The position numbers and the translations under genes are program-made. The notes under the pieces are model-generated. The model was not told the DNA's origin, did not search any database, and was given only the letters and a program-made list of their open reading frames with translations. From Asterias amurensis (lineage: Eukaryota > Echinodermata > Asteroidea > Forcipulatida > Asteriidae), in assembly GCF_032118995.1 (NCBI RefSeq), contig NC_092659.1:10023177-10087176 (forward strand): DNA of 64,000 bases, read 5' to 3'. Positions 20,280 to 31,621 of the stretch are shown here, in pieces; position 1 is the stretch's first letter; each line of letters begins with the position of its first letter.

Positions 20280-20724
20280 CTGGGGTGCGTTCCACTCGCG
20301 CAAACGTTGCCAACAGTTGCGCACGTTCGCCAACAATTTCAAGTGGAACGAGTTGTTCGCCGCCACCGTTGGCGAACGTTGGCAACTTAAGGCGAACATA
20401 CTTCTGAGGTGTTGGCGAGTGGTTTTTAAAATGGCGGACAAGCATACGGTATTATTTCTTTGTCACAAACATAATTACATTGTTTTTTCGGTGGATGATA
20501 ATGCAGATTTTGGAATAACAAAGTTAATTAGTTGATGTAATGATGTCAAAAAGAGGACTATTGCAGCAAAAACAAAGTAAAATAAAAAACTACGTATGGT
20601 GCGCGCCATCTTCATTTTAGGGCGCCGCCATATTGACATCGCGTATACGCACCAATCGTTCAAAAGATAAAAAACGTTTGCGCGAACAGTTGCGAGTCGT
20701 TTGCGCGAGTGGAACGCACCCCTG
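20280..20724. mobile_element. hAT-like MITE, family E (copy E2)
   Basis: The ends are CTGGGGTGCGTTCCACTCGC and GCGAGTGGAACGCACCCCTG. The interior repeats GTTCGCCAAC-type motifs and AAAATGGCGGACAAGCATA. It is the cleanest copy of the family in the window. Confidence 0.7.
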
Positions 20725-20941
20725 TCTCACCTGAGGTAAACTTATGTATAATACAATCAAAATGCTTTACCTATACTTGTTTTAACTCTTTCTTTACTTT
20801 AAAGGATTTGGGTACTTTTTGTAACAAAAAACACAATGTCCACTGATTTACACCGTTTGAAGATAATGATAGTATAAAGCATAATTATCTTATATATAGC
20901 TGCTGATGTGCTGTAGTTGAGAAATAAGTAAAACAATTTTA

Positions 20942-21092
20942 AGACACGGCGAAACGTGCGGAAACAAGGGTGGGGTTTCCCATTATTTTCTCCCGACTCC
21001 GATGACCGATTGAGCCTAAATTTTCACAGGTTTGTTATTTTATGTATAAGTTGTGATACACGAAGTGTTGGCCTTTGGACAATACTGTTTAC
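20942..21092. mobile_element. Truncated family C MITE (copy C5)
   Basis: Only the arm from ACACGGCGAAACGTGCGG to TTGGACAATACTGTTTACC is present. It includes the shared core ATTTTCACAGGTTTGTTATT. Both termini are missing. Confidence 0.6.
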
Positions 21093-21287
21093 CGTTCACC
21101 TGTGCCGGCTTCCCCATACTAATACTCCCTCCCCATAAAAAGTACATAAGCAATGCAAGATGTTTTAATTTCACTCCCACAGATTCAATTCATTTTCAAT
21201 TCAATTCAGTTTCAATTCAATTCAAATACAAATTTATTTCCATACTTCAATGACAAATATCGACAATTACATGTATCACGGAGTTAA

Positions 21288-21372
21288 GTAACTCCCATTT
21301 ACTCGTTATCAAGTAAGGTTTTATGCGTGAAATTATTTTGAGTAATTACCAATAGTATCCACTACCTTTAAA
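21288..21372. mobile_element. Family A terminal fragment
   Basis: The last ~85 bp of family A is recognisable (TTACTCGTTATCAAGTAAGG to CCACTACCTTTAA). The rest is absent. Confidence 0.55.
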
Positions 21373-21935
21373 GGTCTACACATGAGGCAACTTGGAGGCA
21401 ACCGACTGCAGTGGAATCTTTTTTTTCAAACAGTGTCGTAAGATGTCCAAGATTGGATAAACATTCAAATGTGAATAGATTCTCTTCTTGGAGATTGCCT
21501 GTAAATGGTTGCCTGTAAATTGCCTCGTGTGACATTGGCCTTATGCTTAAAACATCCAGTGCCATTTATATAGTGGCCGATGACAATGATTATACACGCA
21601 TAGAACACCAAACATCGCACATCACAATTGTGTGTTTTTAGCAAGTTTGAACTAAATTCTCGAGTCTTGGTTATACTTTCATCGATGACATGACATTCAT
21701 TGCATATGCAGAGAAGTATTCGAAGTGTATATCTGCTCACACCTATATGAATTCTGCTTATGGAGCAAAGCTTGTGCTATTAAAATTGTTTTTCAAAATT
21801 TAATATTTGAAAGTCCCTTATCAACGGATAAATGAAGGAGTCCTTCAAGTGGCCCATAGGCATACACGCAATCGCAAGGAGCTAACATTATTATAATGGT
21901 AGCAACACTGCTTTCGTTGCTTCAATAGCCCTTGT

Positions 21936-22348
21936 GCACGGTGCAACCATCTCGATTTTCTCTCATTAATATAAATGTTACCAAACCGATGTTGGAAGCA
22001 CAAAATAGTCTGGTTCCTATTTGCAAAATGATTATTTGCATTTATTCTTGTTATTCGATACGATGTACATGACCAGGGCCCAATTTCATAGAGCTGCTAA
22101 GCACAACAATTTGCTTAGCATGAAATTTCTTCCTTGATAAAAACAGGGTTACCAACCAAATTTCCATTTTTTGCATATTGCTTGTTACGGGTATTCGGCT
22201 GTTGTTTGCTTATCCTGAAAATCAAGTGGAAATTTGGCTGGTAATCCTGTTTTTATCACGGCAAAAATTTCGAGCTAAGCAAATTTTGTGCTAAGCAGCT
22301 CTACGAAACTGGGCCCAAGATGGAGCCAGCATAATAAAGGTCTATCAT
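21936..22348. repeat. Palindromic repeat family G (copy G1) holding an insert
   Basis: Outside the insert this matches 40272-40451: GTTACCAAACCGATG, AAATAGTCTGGTTCCTATTT, GCAAAATGATTATT, TACATGACCA and ATAAAGGTCTATCATG. The insert at 22076-22317 separates TACATGACCA from AGATGGAG, which are contiguous in the other copy. Confidence 0.55.
22076..22317. mobile_element. Palindromic MITE with GGGCCCAATTTC ends (family F, copy F1)
   Basis: The ends GGGCCCAATTTCATAGAGC and GCTCTACGAAACTGGGCCC are inverted. The arms also pair over TGCTAAGCA and AAATTTCCA motifs. The uninterrupted paralogous site at 40.4 kb gives the boundaries directly. A second copy is at 49248-49420. Confidence 0.7.
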
Positions 22349-22499
22349 GTTCATTCCTCCATGCTTCAACCATCCATGAAGAACCCACAGATTTTATCTT
22401 CTTGCCTCGAAATTTGTAGTCTGTTTTTATTATTTGCCAAGAACGGCTCATGTGGTTTTCCTTGTCACGCTGAAGAAAGAGGGAATTTGTTATTAAATA

Positions 22500-22826
22500 A
22501 ACCATTAACACTGTAGCCTTGCTGGTAGCATTACGCATGCGCGATCGTGTCTTGGCAACGGGAGCCTTGTAGATGTATTATCGAAGGAGGAGAACAATAC
22601 ATGTATACAGACGACACTAATCATGTCTGAATAGAAGAGGATAGTAGTAGTCAATAGCGGCGTACGGTAGTATACGACTTGTATTTGTAAAGAGTTTGGC
22701 ATTGCTACTGTGCAGTGTACAGCTTACTGTGAGCTCAGAAGAATAGTGTATACCCATGTTGGTGAGGACAATCTTAACATCAATCGGTGGAGAGCGGACG
22801 GAAAACTGCTGTGTTTTCAAGTACAG
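22500..22826 (+). promoter_or_regulatory. Possible promoter and 5' leader exon of the exchanger gene
   Basis: A consensus donor, TACAG|GTAAGG, ends a repeat-free ~300-bp stretch at 22826/22827. The first exchanger coding exon at 31620 begins only two bases before its ATG, so at least one upstream leader exon must exist, and this is the best candidate seen. No TATA box or homology supports it. The intron would be 8.8 kb. Confidence 0.3.
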
Positions 22827-23443
22827 GTAAGGCAGTCACTGAAATGTCATCAGGCCTAGTCGTCTTAGTTTTGATTACATTATAAACAATGTATTTCGAT
22901 GTACGTTGTAATGTCACATTACATCATACAAACGCAATATTTTCTGTCGGCATCAAACAAAGATGTGATGAAACTTATGTCTACACATAGGGAGAAGGTT
23001 ACTAATTTTCATACTTGAAGGTATTTTTTTTAATTTTATATTTTGCATAGTTACAGACTATTTCAAGCAGCGCATTTTGATAAAGGTGTTATTTTTTAGG
23101 TTTACTATATAGCCAAGTTCTAACCGATTAGCCTCTATGCCAAAACGCTACAAGAAACTCACCAATTAGAAGCAGTCTTTGATCCGTTGATGGGGCAGCT
23201 GCGCCAACAATTATAAAAATGTACCCTGTTAAAGTCTACATTAGTTTGTTAATGGAGACTCTTCTAGCCATTGAGTTAGTATGGGTTCTTTTCTATTTTG
23301 TCTCTGCTACCAGTTTTTATTTTGGCTAGTTTGATATAATTCAGTATTAGAAATCACGAGATGTGTACACAGGGACACTTTATTAAACGTTTTATTATTT
23401 GGCCTCAATACCGTAAATTTGATAGAAGTCCAGTTTGAACGTT

Positions 23444-24289
23444 TTAAATAGGCACCGTGGACACCTTTGGTGAAATGTCAAAGACCAGTGTTATCGCTTG
23501 GTGTATATCCCAACATAATATGCAAACAATTACAAACCTGTGAAAATTTGGGCTTAATATTGGCTATTAGAGTTGCAAGAGAATAATACAAGAAAAGACA
23601 ATAACCCTTGTTGCATTAATTGTGTGCTTTCATGTGCATAAATAAAAGGCTTCAGCTGAAGTCTTTTATTATTTGAGTGAGAAATTGCCTCTTTCTCAAA
23701 AACTGTACGTTACTTCAGAGGGAGCCGTTTCTCGTAATGTTTTATACTGTCAACAGCTCTCTGTTGTTCAATAAAGTAATGCTAGCAATTATTTTTGAGT
23801 ATAGTTATACCAATAGTGTCCAGTGCCTTTAAAAAAACAACCTGGACACTATTGGTAAATGTCAAAGACCAGTCTCCTCACTTGGTGTATCTCATATGCA
23901 TAAAATAACAAACCTTGAGCTAAATTGGTCGTCGAGGTTGCGAGATAATAATGAAAAAAAAACACACCCTTGTAGCACCATGGTCACACGAAGTTGATTT
24001 CGAGACCTCGAAGTTGATTTCGAATCCTCAACGCGACAAGGAAAACACCCTTGTCACACGTGTGTTTTCAGATGCTTGATTTCGAGACCTCAATATCTAT
24101 TAGTAATCTGAAGTCTCGAAATGAAATTCGTTGAAAATTACTTCTTTCTCGAAAACGTATACGTCACTTCAGAGAGAGCCGTTTCTCACAATGTTTTACA
24201 CTATCAACAGCTCCCATTACCCGTAACAAAAAAAGGTTTAATGCTACAAATTATTTCGAGTAATTACCAATAGAGTCCACTGCCTATAA
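23444..24289. mobile_element. Two family A MITEs in tandem (copies A4 and A5)
   Basis: A4 (23444-23832) ends in AGTGTCCAGTGCCTTTAA and A5 starts within a few bases with CCTGGACACTATTGG and ends near 24289 with GAGTCCACTGCCTATAA. Both run in the same direction. A5 holds a local duplication of GAAGTTGATTTCGA. Tandem siblings could come from insertion into the TTAA of the neighbour. Confidence 0.65.
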
Positions 24290-25348
24290 GGTGATATCCA
24301 GAACCAATGACTTGTTTTATAATTCGCTGAAGTACAGAAGTGAACTTGGAAGATTTCGCCTCATATATTCTGCTGTGACCTATACAGTTAAATTTTCTTA
24401 TTGCTTGTCGCTTAGTAAAAAAAAAAACACAATTATTTTTTTTTATTACTGAACAAAATGTAGACACTAAGAAGAAAAAAATCACTGTGACGTTGGTTAG
24501 ATGAGTTTTTCCTCAAGATTGCTATGAACTGTAAACTCGGTCGGGTTTCGAGACAGGTTTTTTTTTTTTTTTCTAGGGGGGGGGGGGGCTCCATCACCAC
24601 GGTCCTGTACTGTGTTAGTGTTTAAGATGAAGATATATAAACAACTATACGGGTCTTAATTTAATACACCTTCAAATCAAAGCATTATTTTATACTAATC
24701 CGTTTGAGTCACGTGATGTTCAGGTAAGCCTAATCTATATCCGATTAGGCCCAATCAGGACCGAAACCCAATTTATCATCCGTATGTTTCACGGTACACA
24801 TGGATTTGGACTGATTGCAAGCTTCTATGAATTTGTCGACAATATAAAAGCCACCGTATTTAAATGTCACCACCGATTTGTCCATAACTTGATTTTCGTT
24901 TTACTGAGAACACTATACACCAAGGCCAAATATTGGTTCACTTTATAACTGTAGATTTGTTATATTATGTTGACAAGAATAATTGTTTAGGCTTATAACG
25001 AAAGTTGTGATTAGCGAAAAGTTGATACAATAACGAGAAATAAATATTACAGTACTACTGCAACAAGAGAGTGGCTACATAGCGTCATTGTTTGTATGGG
25101 CTCACAATTCACGAAGTCCTGTTTCACCTGTTTGCCTGTCAATTAATTATTTAGATTATGTTCAACAAGCTTGTGTTTGGAAACGCATTGGAGCGCGCCA
25201 TGGCAGCACTGGCTGTATAAATCACAAGGGGAGATTTGCCCAAATGACAAAGAGTTAGGACCAGTCCTATAGGAGATATTACAAACTTAAGGCTATAGTC
25301 CTAATTTTAGGTCGATTTCACAACGAGTTAGGAGGAGATATTAGAAAC
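24290..25348. other. Intergenic, no recognised element
   Basis: AT-rich sequence with a T-run and a G-run at about 24560-24590. A TAGTCCTAATTTTAGG motif at about 25297 recalls the hairpin family at 51073. No gene is seen. Confidence 0.3.
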
Positions 25349-25719
25349 TTAAAGCCATTGGACCCTTTCGGTAAACAGTGATGTCTAAGGCCCACACTTT
25401 GTGTACCACAACTTCTACATCAAATAACAAACCTGTGAAAATTTAGGCTCAATCGGTCATCGGAGTCGGGAGAAAACAACGGAAAAACCCACCCTTGTTT
25501 TCGCGCGTTTCGCCGTGTCATGACATGTGTTTAAAATAAATCCGTAATTCTCGTTAACGAGAATTTATATTGTTTTGCTGTTTTCTCAAAAAGTAAAGCA
25601 TTTCATTGAATAATATTTCAAGAGAAGTCTTTCACCCTTGCCTTCTATAAACCCTGTAAGTTATGTGTAAATCGGTGAACTTTTTTTTTTTCTGAACCGA
25701 AAGGGTCCAATGGCTTTAA
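25349..25719. mobile_element. TTAA-flanked MITE, family C (copy C3)
   Basis: Ends are TTAAAGCCATTGGACCC and GGGTCCAATGGCTTTAA. The middle has the palindrome TTCTCGTTAACGAGAA. This is the most intact family C copy. Its core AACAAACCTGTGAAAATTTA is shared with family A. Confidence 0.8.
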
Positions 25720-25759
25720 GGCTAGTCCTGAGTTTAGGTCGAGCAACTTCGACAAAAGA

Positions 25760-25973
25760 CTTAATGGGCGTTTTATTCATTTTTATTTTGGCATCGATGC
25801 AATGCAAAATTTGTAATCGGTTTTCACTATATTTTCTGCGCACCAAGATGGCCGATCGATCTCAAACTTCTACAGGTTTGTCAGTTTATATGTGTGATGG
25901 GTTACATGAAGCGCTAACACTGCCAGCTACTTTTTTGTGTGCAAGCAAAACCAATTCTGTAATGTTCCTTTAA
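25760..25973. mobile_element. Right part of a family D element (copy D2)
   Basis: The sequence from GATGCAATGCAAAATTTG to CCAATTCTGTAATGTTCC and TTAA matches 57250-57443. The left part is missing. It includes CTACAGGTTTGTCAGTTT, the shared core in this orientation. Confidence 0.55.
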
Positions 25974-26304
25974 GTGTAATTTGTTTTTAATGTGCAAATC
26001 GCACAACACATAGACCAGAAGGCCATCCAAGATGAGTGCTATAAAGAAACAAAAAATCATAATTGAACATGAATATTTGAAGGTGAGATGTTGGGCAGAT
26101 ATAGGATTTCACGTTTAGCAATCTACATTAAGGGCTGAGGGTCACGGAGAAAGAAAGAATATTGATCAGGAGCCGTCCACTCTGATAGGCTCATTGTAAT
26201 AAAGACAATAACACCTGCGCATCGGTTGAATAATGTCAATACATATTTTTATGTGTTGTTTAAAGCTTTGCATATTGTGGAGAAATAAAAAGAAATTATA
26301 AATG

Positions 26305-26525
26305 ACTAGTTAACTTGCGGGTACAACCATGAGTAAATCTCTTAGGGTGAGTGTTGGCTCTGATAAGAGCCGGTTGGGTTTCGACGTTTCAAATAGTATA
26401 CTCTGTTCATTCTCCTGAAGACGAGCAGAGTATACTGTTCGAAACGTCGAGAACCAACCGGCTCTTATCAGTGCCAGCACTCACCCTAAGAGATTTACAC
26501 ATGGTTGTACCCGCAAGTTGTAGGT
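26305..26525. mobile_element. Inverted-pair repeat with hammerhead-like motif (copy N5)
   Basis: The ends TTAACTTGCGGGTACAACCATG and its complement (CATGGTTGTACCCGCAAG) are inverted around AACCGGCTCTTATCA arms. At 26415-26448 the plus strand reads CTGAAGAC, stem GAGCAG, loop AGTATA, stem CTGTTC, then GAAACGTC. The arm before it contains a decayed inverse copy. No protein is encoded. Confidence 0.6.
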
Positions 26526-27653
26526 TCTTCTAACATATTAGTATGTTTTTTATCAAAAAGAAATATTTATTGGCACCCAACAGCAAATAACCGCCGTTTA
26601 CAGGTATTGTTTCAAACATATAAAGCTTTGAATCTATGAGCTTTGAGCTATAAATATAGACCTATACATATAAAAGTTGAGAATTACTGTAATTGACAAT
26701 AATTGATAAATTATCTTAAATAGATAAAAAAAGAAGTACACAAAACACACGTAAAACAGACCGTGGCACCCCAGAAAGTAAACAAACACCCAGAGCAAAT
26801 ATTTAGAACAAATAAATGTTTTAATGTAATAAGTAATATTCAAACCAAACAATACAGTCAATACCAATATTGCCCCGGACATAAAGTTATCACTGCACTG
26901 TGAAACATTCTTCAATCGTTTTCTGTTATGTTTAGTATCGTCAAAATATTGTTGAAACTATTGTTAGACGTCGAGAAAATAACGTTAGTGTTTATCATTG
27001 TCAGTCAGTGACAATTGAAACGTGTGCATACTATACACGCGTTTCTTATTATAGCAACTCAAGTCCTGTTTGAGTTTTAAGTGATGTTATACGGCAGGAG
27101 TGTGGTATTCTACCCATCTTTAGTTTATTGAAATATAATGCAGGCTTTTACACCAAATTGATCATAATAACCACACTCACCTAGTCACACACTCACGCAC
27201 TCGGCCGCCCACAGGCGGGGATAAACTCTGTTATAAATGGCTTCAACAGAGGATGCACAAAACAAAATAAAACAGTCAATTTACTTTTACTAGAGCTGTC
27301 ACAGTAATCTACACATTTAAATCATAAACGCATAATAGCTAGAACATTCATGGTAAAATTTACAGTGGATTAATTGTATGTGGCAAAACAAAAAAGTTCT
27401 ACCATACGCACACAGTGTTACCGCAAACCAAACTATATATTGATACCTTACCATTATGTAAAGCCCCAAATCCTACTATAGAAGCATGTTCTGTATAAAT
27501 AAAACCACATCATGCATATACAGTGAAACTGATTGCAAAAACTGATGTGCAAAATGTTCAATTATACCGGGACAATTAATCGGATTGTTGTAGTTCAATA
27601 GTACCTGATAATGTCAACCTTAGTAAAGGAAGATACTTTTACACAGTGTTGTT
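26526..27653. other. Intergenic with one small repeat remnant
   Basis: AT-rich, no gene seen. At about 27412-27475 the end of the GGTAACACCATG family is present in reverse (GTTACCGCAAACCAAACTAT). Confidence 0.35.
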
Positions 27654-28023
27654 TTAACGGTTCTAGACACCATTGGTAATCGTCATAGACCAGTCTTCTC
27701 ACTCGGTGTATCTCAACATATGCATAAATTAGCAAACCTGTGAAATTTTGACTCTGTTGATCGTCGAACTTGCGAAAATGTAAGAAAAAACATCCTTGTC
27801 GCACAAGTTTTGTGCTTTCAGATGCTTGAGTTGGAGACCTCAGATAAGATCTCTTATTCAAATCAAATGTTTGAGTGAAAAATTACTTCTTTCTCAAAAA
27901 CTACGTTCCTTCAGAGGGAGTCGTTTCTCAATGTTTTTTATCAACAGCAACCCATTGCTCGTTACAAGTAAGTTCCTATATGATTTATTTTGAGTAATTA
28001 CCAGTAGTGTCCAGTGCCTTTAA
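27654..28023. mobile_element. TTAA-flanked MITE, family A (copy A6)
   Basis: The left end is diverged (TTAACGGTTCTAGACACCAT); the right end is AGTGTCCAGTGCCTTTAA. The family interior is recognisable (AGACCAGTCTTCTCACTCGG, GCAAACCTGTGAAATTTTGA). Confidence 0.7.
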
Positions 28024-28445
28024 ACATTATAGTAATTGACTAATAGAAAAATGGATAGCTCATGTACGAAGCAAGCAGTTTCTCATGGGTTTTCTTTGGT
28101 GATGAGCACTGGATCATAGACATATCGGACTCTCTTTATTAGTTAAGTCGCATGGTCACCGAGCAAGACTTTATGAATATTGGATGTCTAGATGGGAGCA
28201 TTTGAAAAACATAATGTGACAAGTACATCACAGAAATATTCTATATTCGTTATGAATTTTACGACAAAAATAACTCATAGGAAGGTTAACCTTGACATTA
28301 TATTATATAAGTGTGACGTAGACCTATACGTGAAATTTCGCTCTAAGCCACGACCAGAACACACTGACTGCTCCGATCGGATACGCTCAGCTATTTCTTC
28401 GTTGATGATTTTATGCAAGAACGTTTTGAATAATTGGACTTGGTT

Positions 28446-29212
28446 TTAAAGGCACTGGACACTTTTGTAATTACTGAAAAATAGTTGTCAGCATAAAAAT
28501 AAATTTGGTATAACGAGCAAGGGAGAGCTGTTGATAGTGTATTAAAGGAACACGTTGCCTTGGATCGGTCGAGTTGGTCTTTGAAAAGCGTTTGTAACCG
28601 TTTTTTTATAAAATGCATATGGGTAGAAAGATGTTGTAAAAGTAGAATACAATGATCCACACAAACATGCCTCGAAATTGCGTGGTTTTCCTTTTACCTT
28701 GTCGACTAACACGTCGGCCATTTATGGGGGTCAAAATTTTGACTCCCATAAATGGCCGACCATGTTAGTTCGCACAGTAGAAGGAAAACCACGCAATTTC
28801 GAGGCAAACTTGTGTGGATCATTGTATTCTACTTTTAAAACATCTTTCCAACCATATGCATTTGATAAAAAACGGTTACAAACGCTTTTGTTTTGACCAA
28901 CTCGTCCAATCCAAGGCAACGTGTTCCTTTAAGCATACAGAGAAACGACTCCCTCTCTGAAGTAACGTAGTTTTTGAGAAAGAGGTAATTTCTCACTCAA
29001 ATAATAAAAGACTTCAGCTGAAGCCTTTTTGTTATGTACATAAAAGCACACAAAGTAATGCAACAAGGTTATTTTCCCCATTTTTTCTCTTGCAAATTTG
29101 ATGACTAATTGAGCCAAAAATGTTCACAGCTTGTTATTTTATGCATTTGGGATACACCGAGTGCGAACACATGGTCTATGACAATTACCAAACGTGTCAA
29201 TAGTGCTTTTGT
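28446..29212. mobile_element. Family A MITE split by a family B insertion (copy A7)
   Basis: The left part (28446-28541) runs from TTAAAGGCACTGGACAC to GAGAGCTGTTGATAGTGTA. The right part (28933-29212) resumes with CAGAGAAACGACTCCCTC and ends in CGTGTCAATAGTGC. Everything between is a complete family B element, so family B was mobile after this A copy was in place. Confidence 0.75.
28542..28932. mobile_element. TTAA-flanked hairpin MITE, family B (copy B3), inside A7
   Basis: Ends are TTAAAGGAACACGTTGCC and GGCAACGTGTTCCTTTAA, a near-perfect inverted repeat. Arms meet at a central GACTCCCATAAATGGCCGAC palindrome, so nearly all of its 390 bp can fold as one hairpin. It is the cleanest family B copy, with TTAA on both sides. 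Confidence 0.8.
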
Positions 29213-29432
29213 AACAGAAGTTCTTCATAAATTAATGTCTAATAATTATTGTCAGAATCAATTAAAACTGTAGCAAGAAACGCTTTTGCTCAATGAAATT
29301 GGTGATTTTGATAGAAATTATGCAAGAGCACAGGCGTGGCGGTTTTTTTCCGGGACTCTGTACGGCAATATCAATTGACTGCTTTCGCTTGCTGTGCGCA
29401 GGCATCGCATGACGTAATGTTACCGTATTTGG

Positions 29433-29590
29433 TCATAGACCTTATCGCAAATACCAATGCGCAAGCGCAGACTGTTGAATGAGGTGCATTGTGGGATATA
29501 TATGAATCAAATTTTGCTACCAGCTAGACCACAATGCATCTAATTCCAAGCTTTACGCGCGCGCCCCAGTATTTGCGAAAAGGTCTATTC
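29433..29590. mobile_element. Short palindromic MITE
   Basis: CATAGACCTTATCGCAAATAC and GTATTTGCGAAAAGGTCTAT are inverted, and the inner GCATTGTGG/CCACAATGC pair as well. No other copy was seen in the window. Confidence 0.5.
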
Positions 29591-31619
29591 GGAAAACTGA
29601 ACAAGGCGGGCGCGCATCAAATACGCGCGCTTGTGACGCAATGACCAAAATGATCACAAACAGTCCTCAGATTATGACGTCATAATAACGTGTAAAATGA
29701 CGCAGAGCCATCATAGTATTCAAATCGCGCATGCGGCGGTGGTCTGCGTACAAAAACAAACTTGACTTTTAATCTGGCATCATTACCCTAGTTACAGAAC
29801 ACACAAATATTGCCACAGACTGAACGCTATTTAACTAAACTAACTAACATCGCACTAGAAATCAAATAAATTATAACAAACGTTGTTAAACACTGCACAT
29901 CATCATGGGGCCGTTTGGTTGCCACTTCACCGGCCAAAGTGGTAATCGTTATCACAGGATGATTTGTGGGTAGTAAGGTTAGTTTTTAACATCAGTTTAA
30001 TTGCGATATCATAAGATATAAGTTTTTTTATGTTTTGCATAACACTAACGACATGACTATATAAGTTATAGCTATATTTTATAGTTAGTATAACAAACGT
30101 CAACATTGAAGATAACAACGAAGTTATACCCGCAGGTTTCTTTTTATAACATTAAACCGCGAGTTAATAAGAATGACAGTAACTAGTTTTTTATTCTACT
30201 TACAAGAAACATTACCTTTGAATTGTTGGATGTTTTCCCCATTCGAATTGTTAGTCTGTTTTCCACACATAGTGTGCCTTGTTATTTTACGCCAGAATTG
30301 AGTTGAGCCTGCCGATCTTGCGATTTGTTTGGGATATTCCAAGCTCGTCACATGACATGCAGGCAAACCGTTATTGCTTACTTCAATTCACTTCATTTGC
30401 AACAGTCAACTGTAGGCCTCAGCCTGTATCTGACAGAGTGCTGACCAAAATGACATCGCGGTATACCGAGCCTAATCGAATGGAAAATCTTGAATGTGTA
30501 TGCGGTCTGTACTACAATACAGTTCGTGTGTTGTGTACAGTTTCACCAACAAGCTTGTCAATTCTACAAACTTAGACATTTCCTGATCTTCGTCTGGATC
30601 TGGATCTGGATATTATTATACTCCGATAAAAACGGATACCCGCATCGCATCAGAGTTTACTTCTCTTTGATTTGTTGATTTGTTATCTTGTTTGATTTAT
30701 TTATTTTTAATCTTTAGATTTTTAATCTTTAGATTTGATATGTTTGACAAAAAACACCGATCACAAATTGAGTTGGACTTAACTTTTAATGTCGCGAAAT
30801 GCTCTCATTTGCTTTTGTTTTAATGTTTTCAAAATGTGTGATTTTAAACGCTTTTTTTGAGTGCAATCTCCTATTTGTATTATAATTATACTTTATCGTT
30901 GGCAATTTTATACATGTATTGTTGTATTTTACCCCGACAGCCACTGTCCAATGTGTGTAATCACTGTGTATATCTATTTAAAATAAAATAAATAAATAAA
31001 TAAATAAATAAATTACGACCCCGCTCTCGATGTAGAACCATTGAATGAATATAGTTGAGAAAACTGTGCGATTTTCATTTTCTACGATGCTTAAATTCTC
31101 TTGTAGGCCTCTTGTACTTGTATATGTTCAGATAAGCCGTTCATCCAATTTGTATTGTTGAGATTTTCATTGTTATTTTAGCCTTTTCTCTCTTTCAATA
31201 CTTATCTATTTACTTTTGTCGTCTTCGGTTAGCCTTGTACTTTTATTCTTTGTATTTCGTCGTCGGCAATTTGTAATTTCACTATTAGTTTTGTCTGCCT
31301 TGTCCTTGTTTCGTCTTCGCTGTTTGTTTGTTTGTTTGTCTGTATAAAGGCTGTTGTCTACAAGCCTCGGTTATGCTCTCATGCCTCTCTTGTACATAGT
31401 TAATTCTTAGTTGTTTATTTATTATGTGCTTTCACTTTATATTAATTTTGTATATTTTTATGCGGTTTTGATTTTGTTACCTTTCTATCTGTTTAATTCT
31501 AATATTGAACTATTTTTCAAAAGGAATAAACATCATCTTGACATTGACATTATTAGTCATACGGAATGCAAACAACATACAAACTGTATACTAATGATTG
31601 TTTATATTTGTTGACACAG
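29591..31619. other. Upstream flank or first intron of the exchanger gene
   Basis: The first part (to about 29720) is rich in GCGCGC motifs. The rest is AT-rich. It includes an AAATAAAT run at about 30980-31013 and a repeated AATCTTTAGATTT at about 30710. No gene is seen before the exon at 31620. Confidence 0.3.
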
Positions 31620-31621
31620 AA

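Noticed and set aside
22275-22820. Several minus-strand frames of 65-87 codons
   Set aside because: They start in a MITE or lack a start context and homology; the plus-strand donor at 22826 seems the more likely feature.
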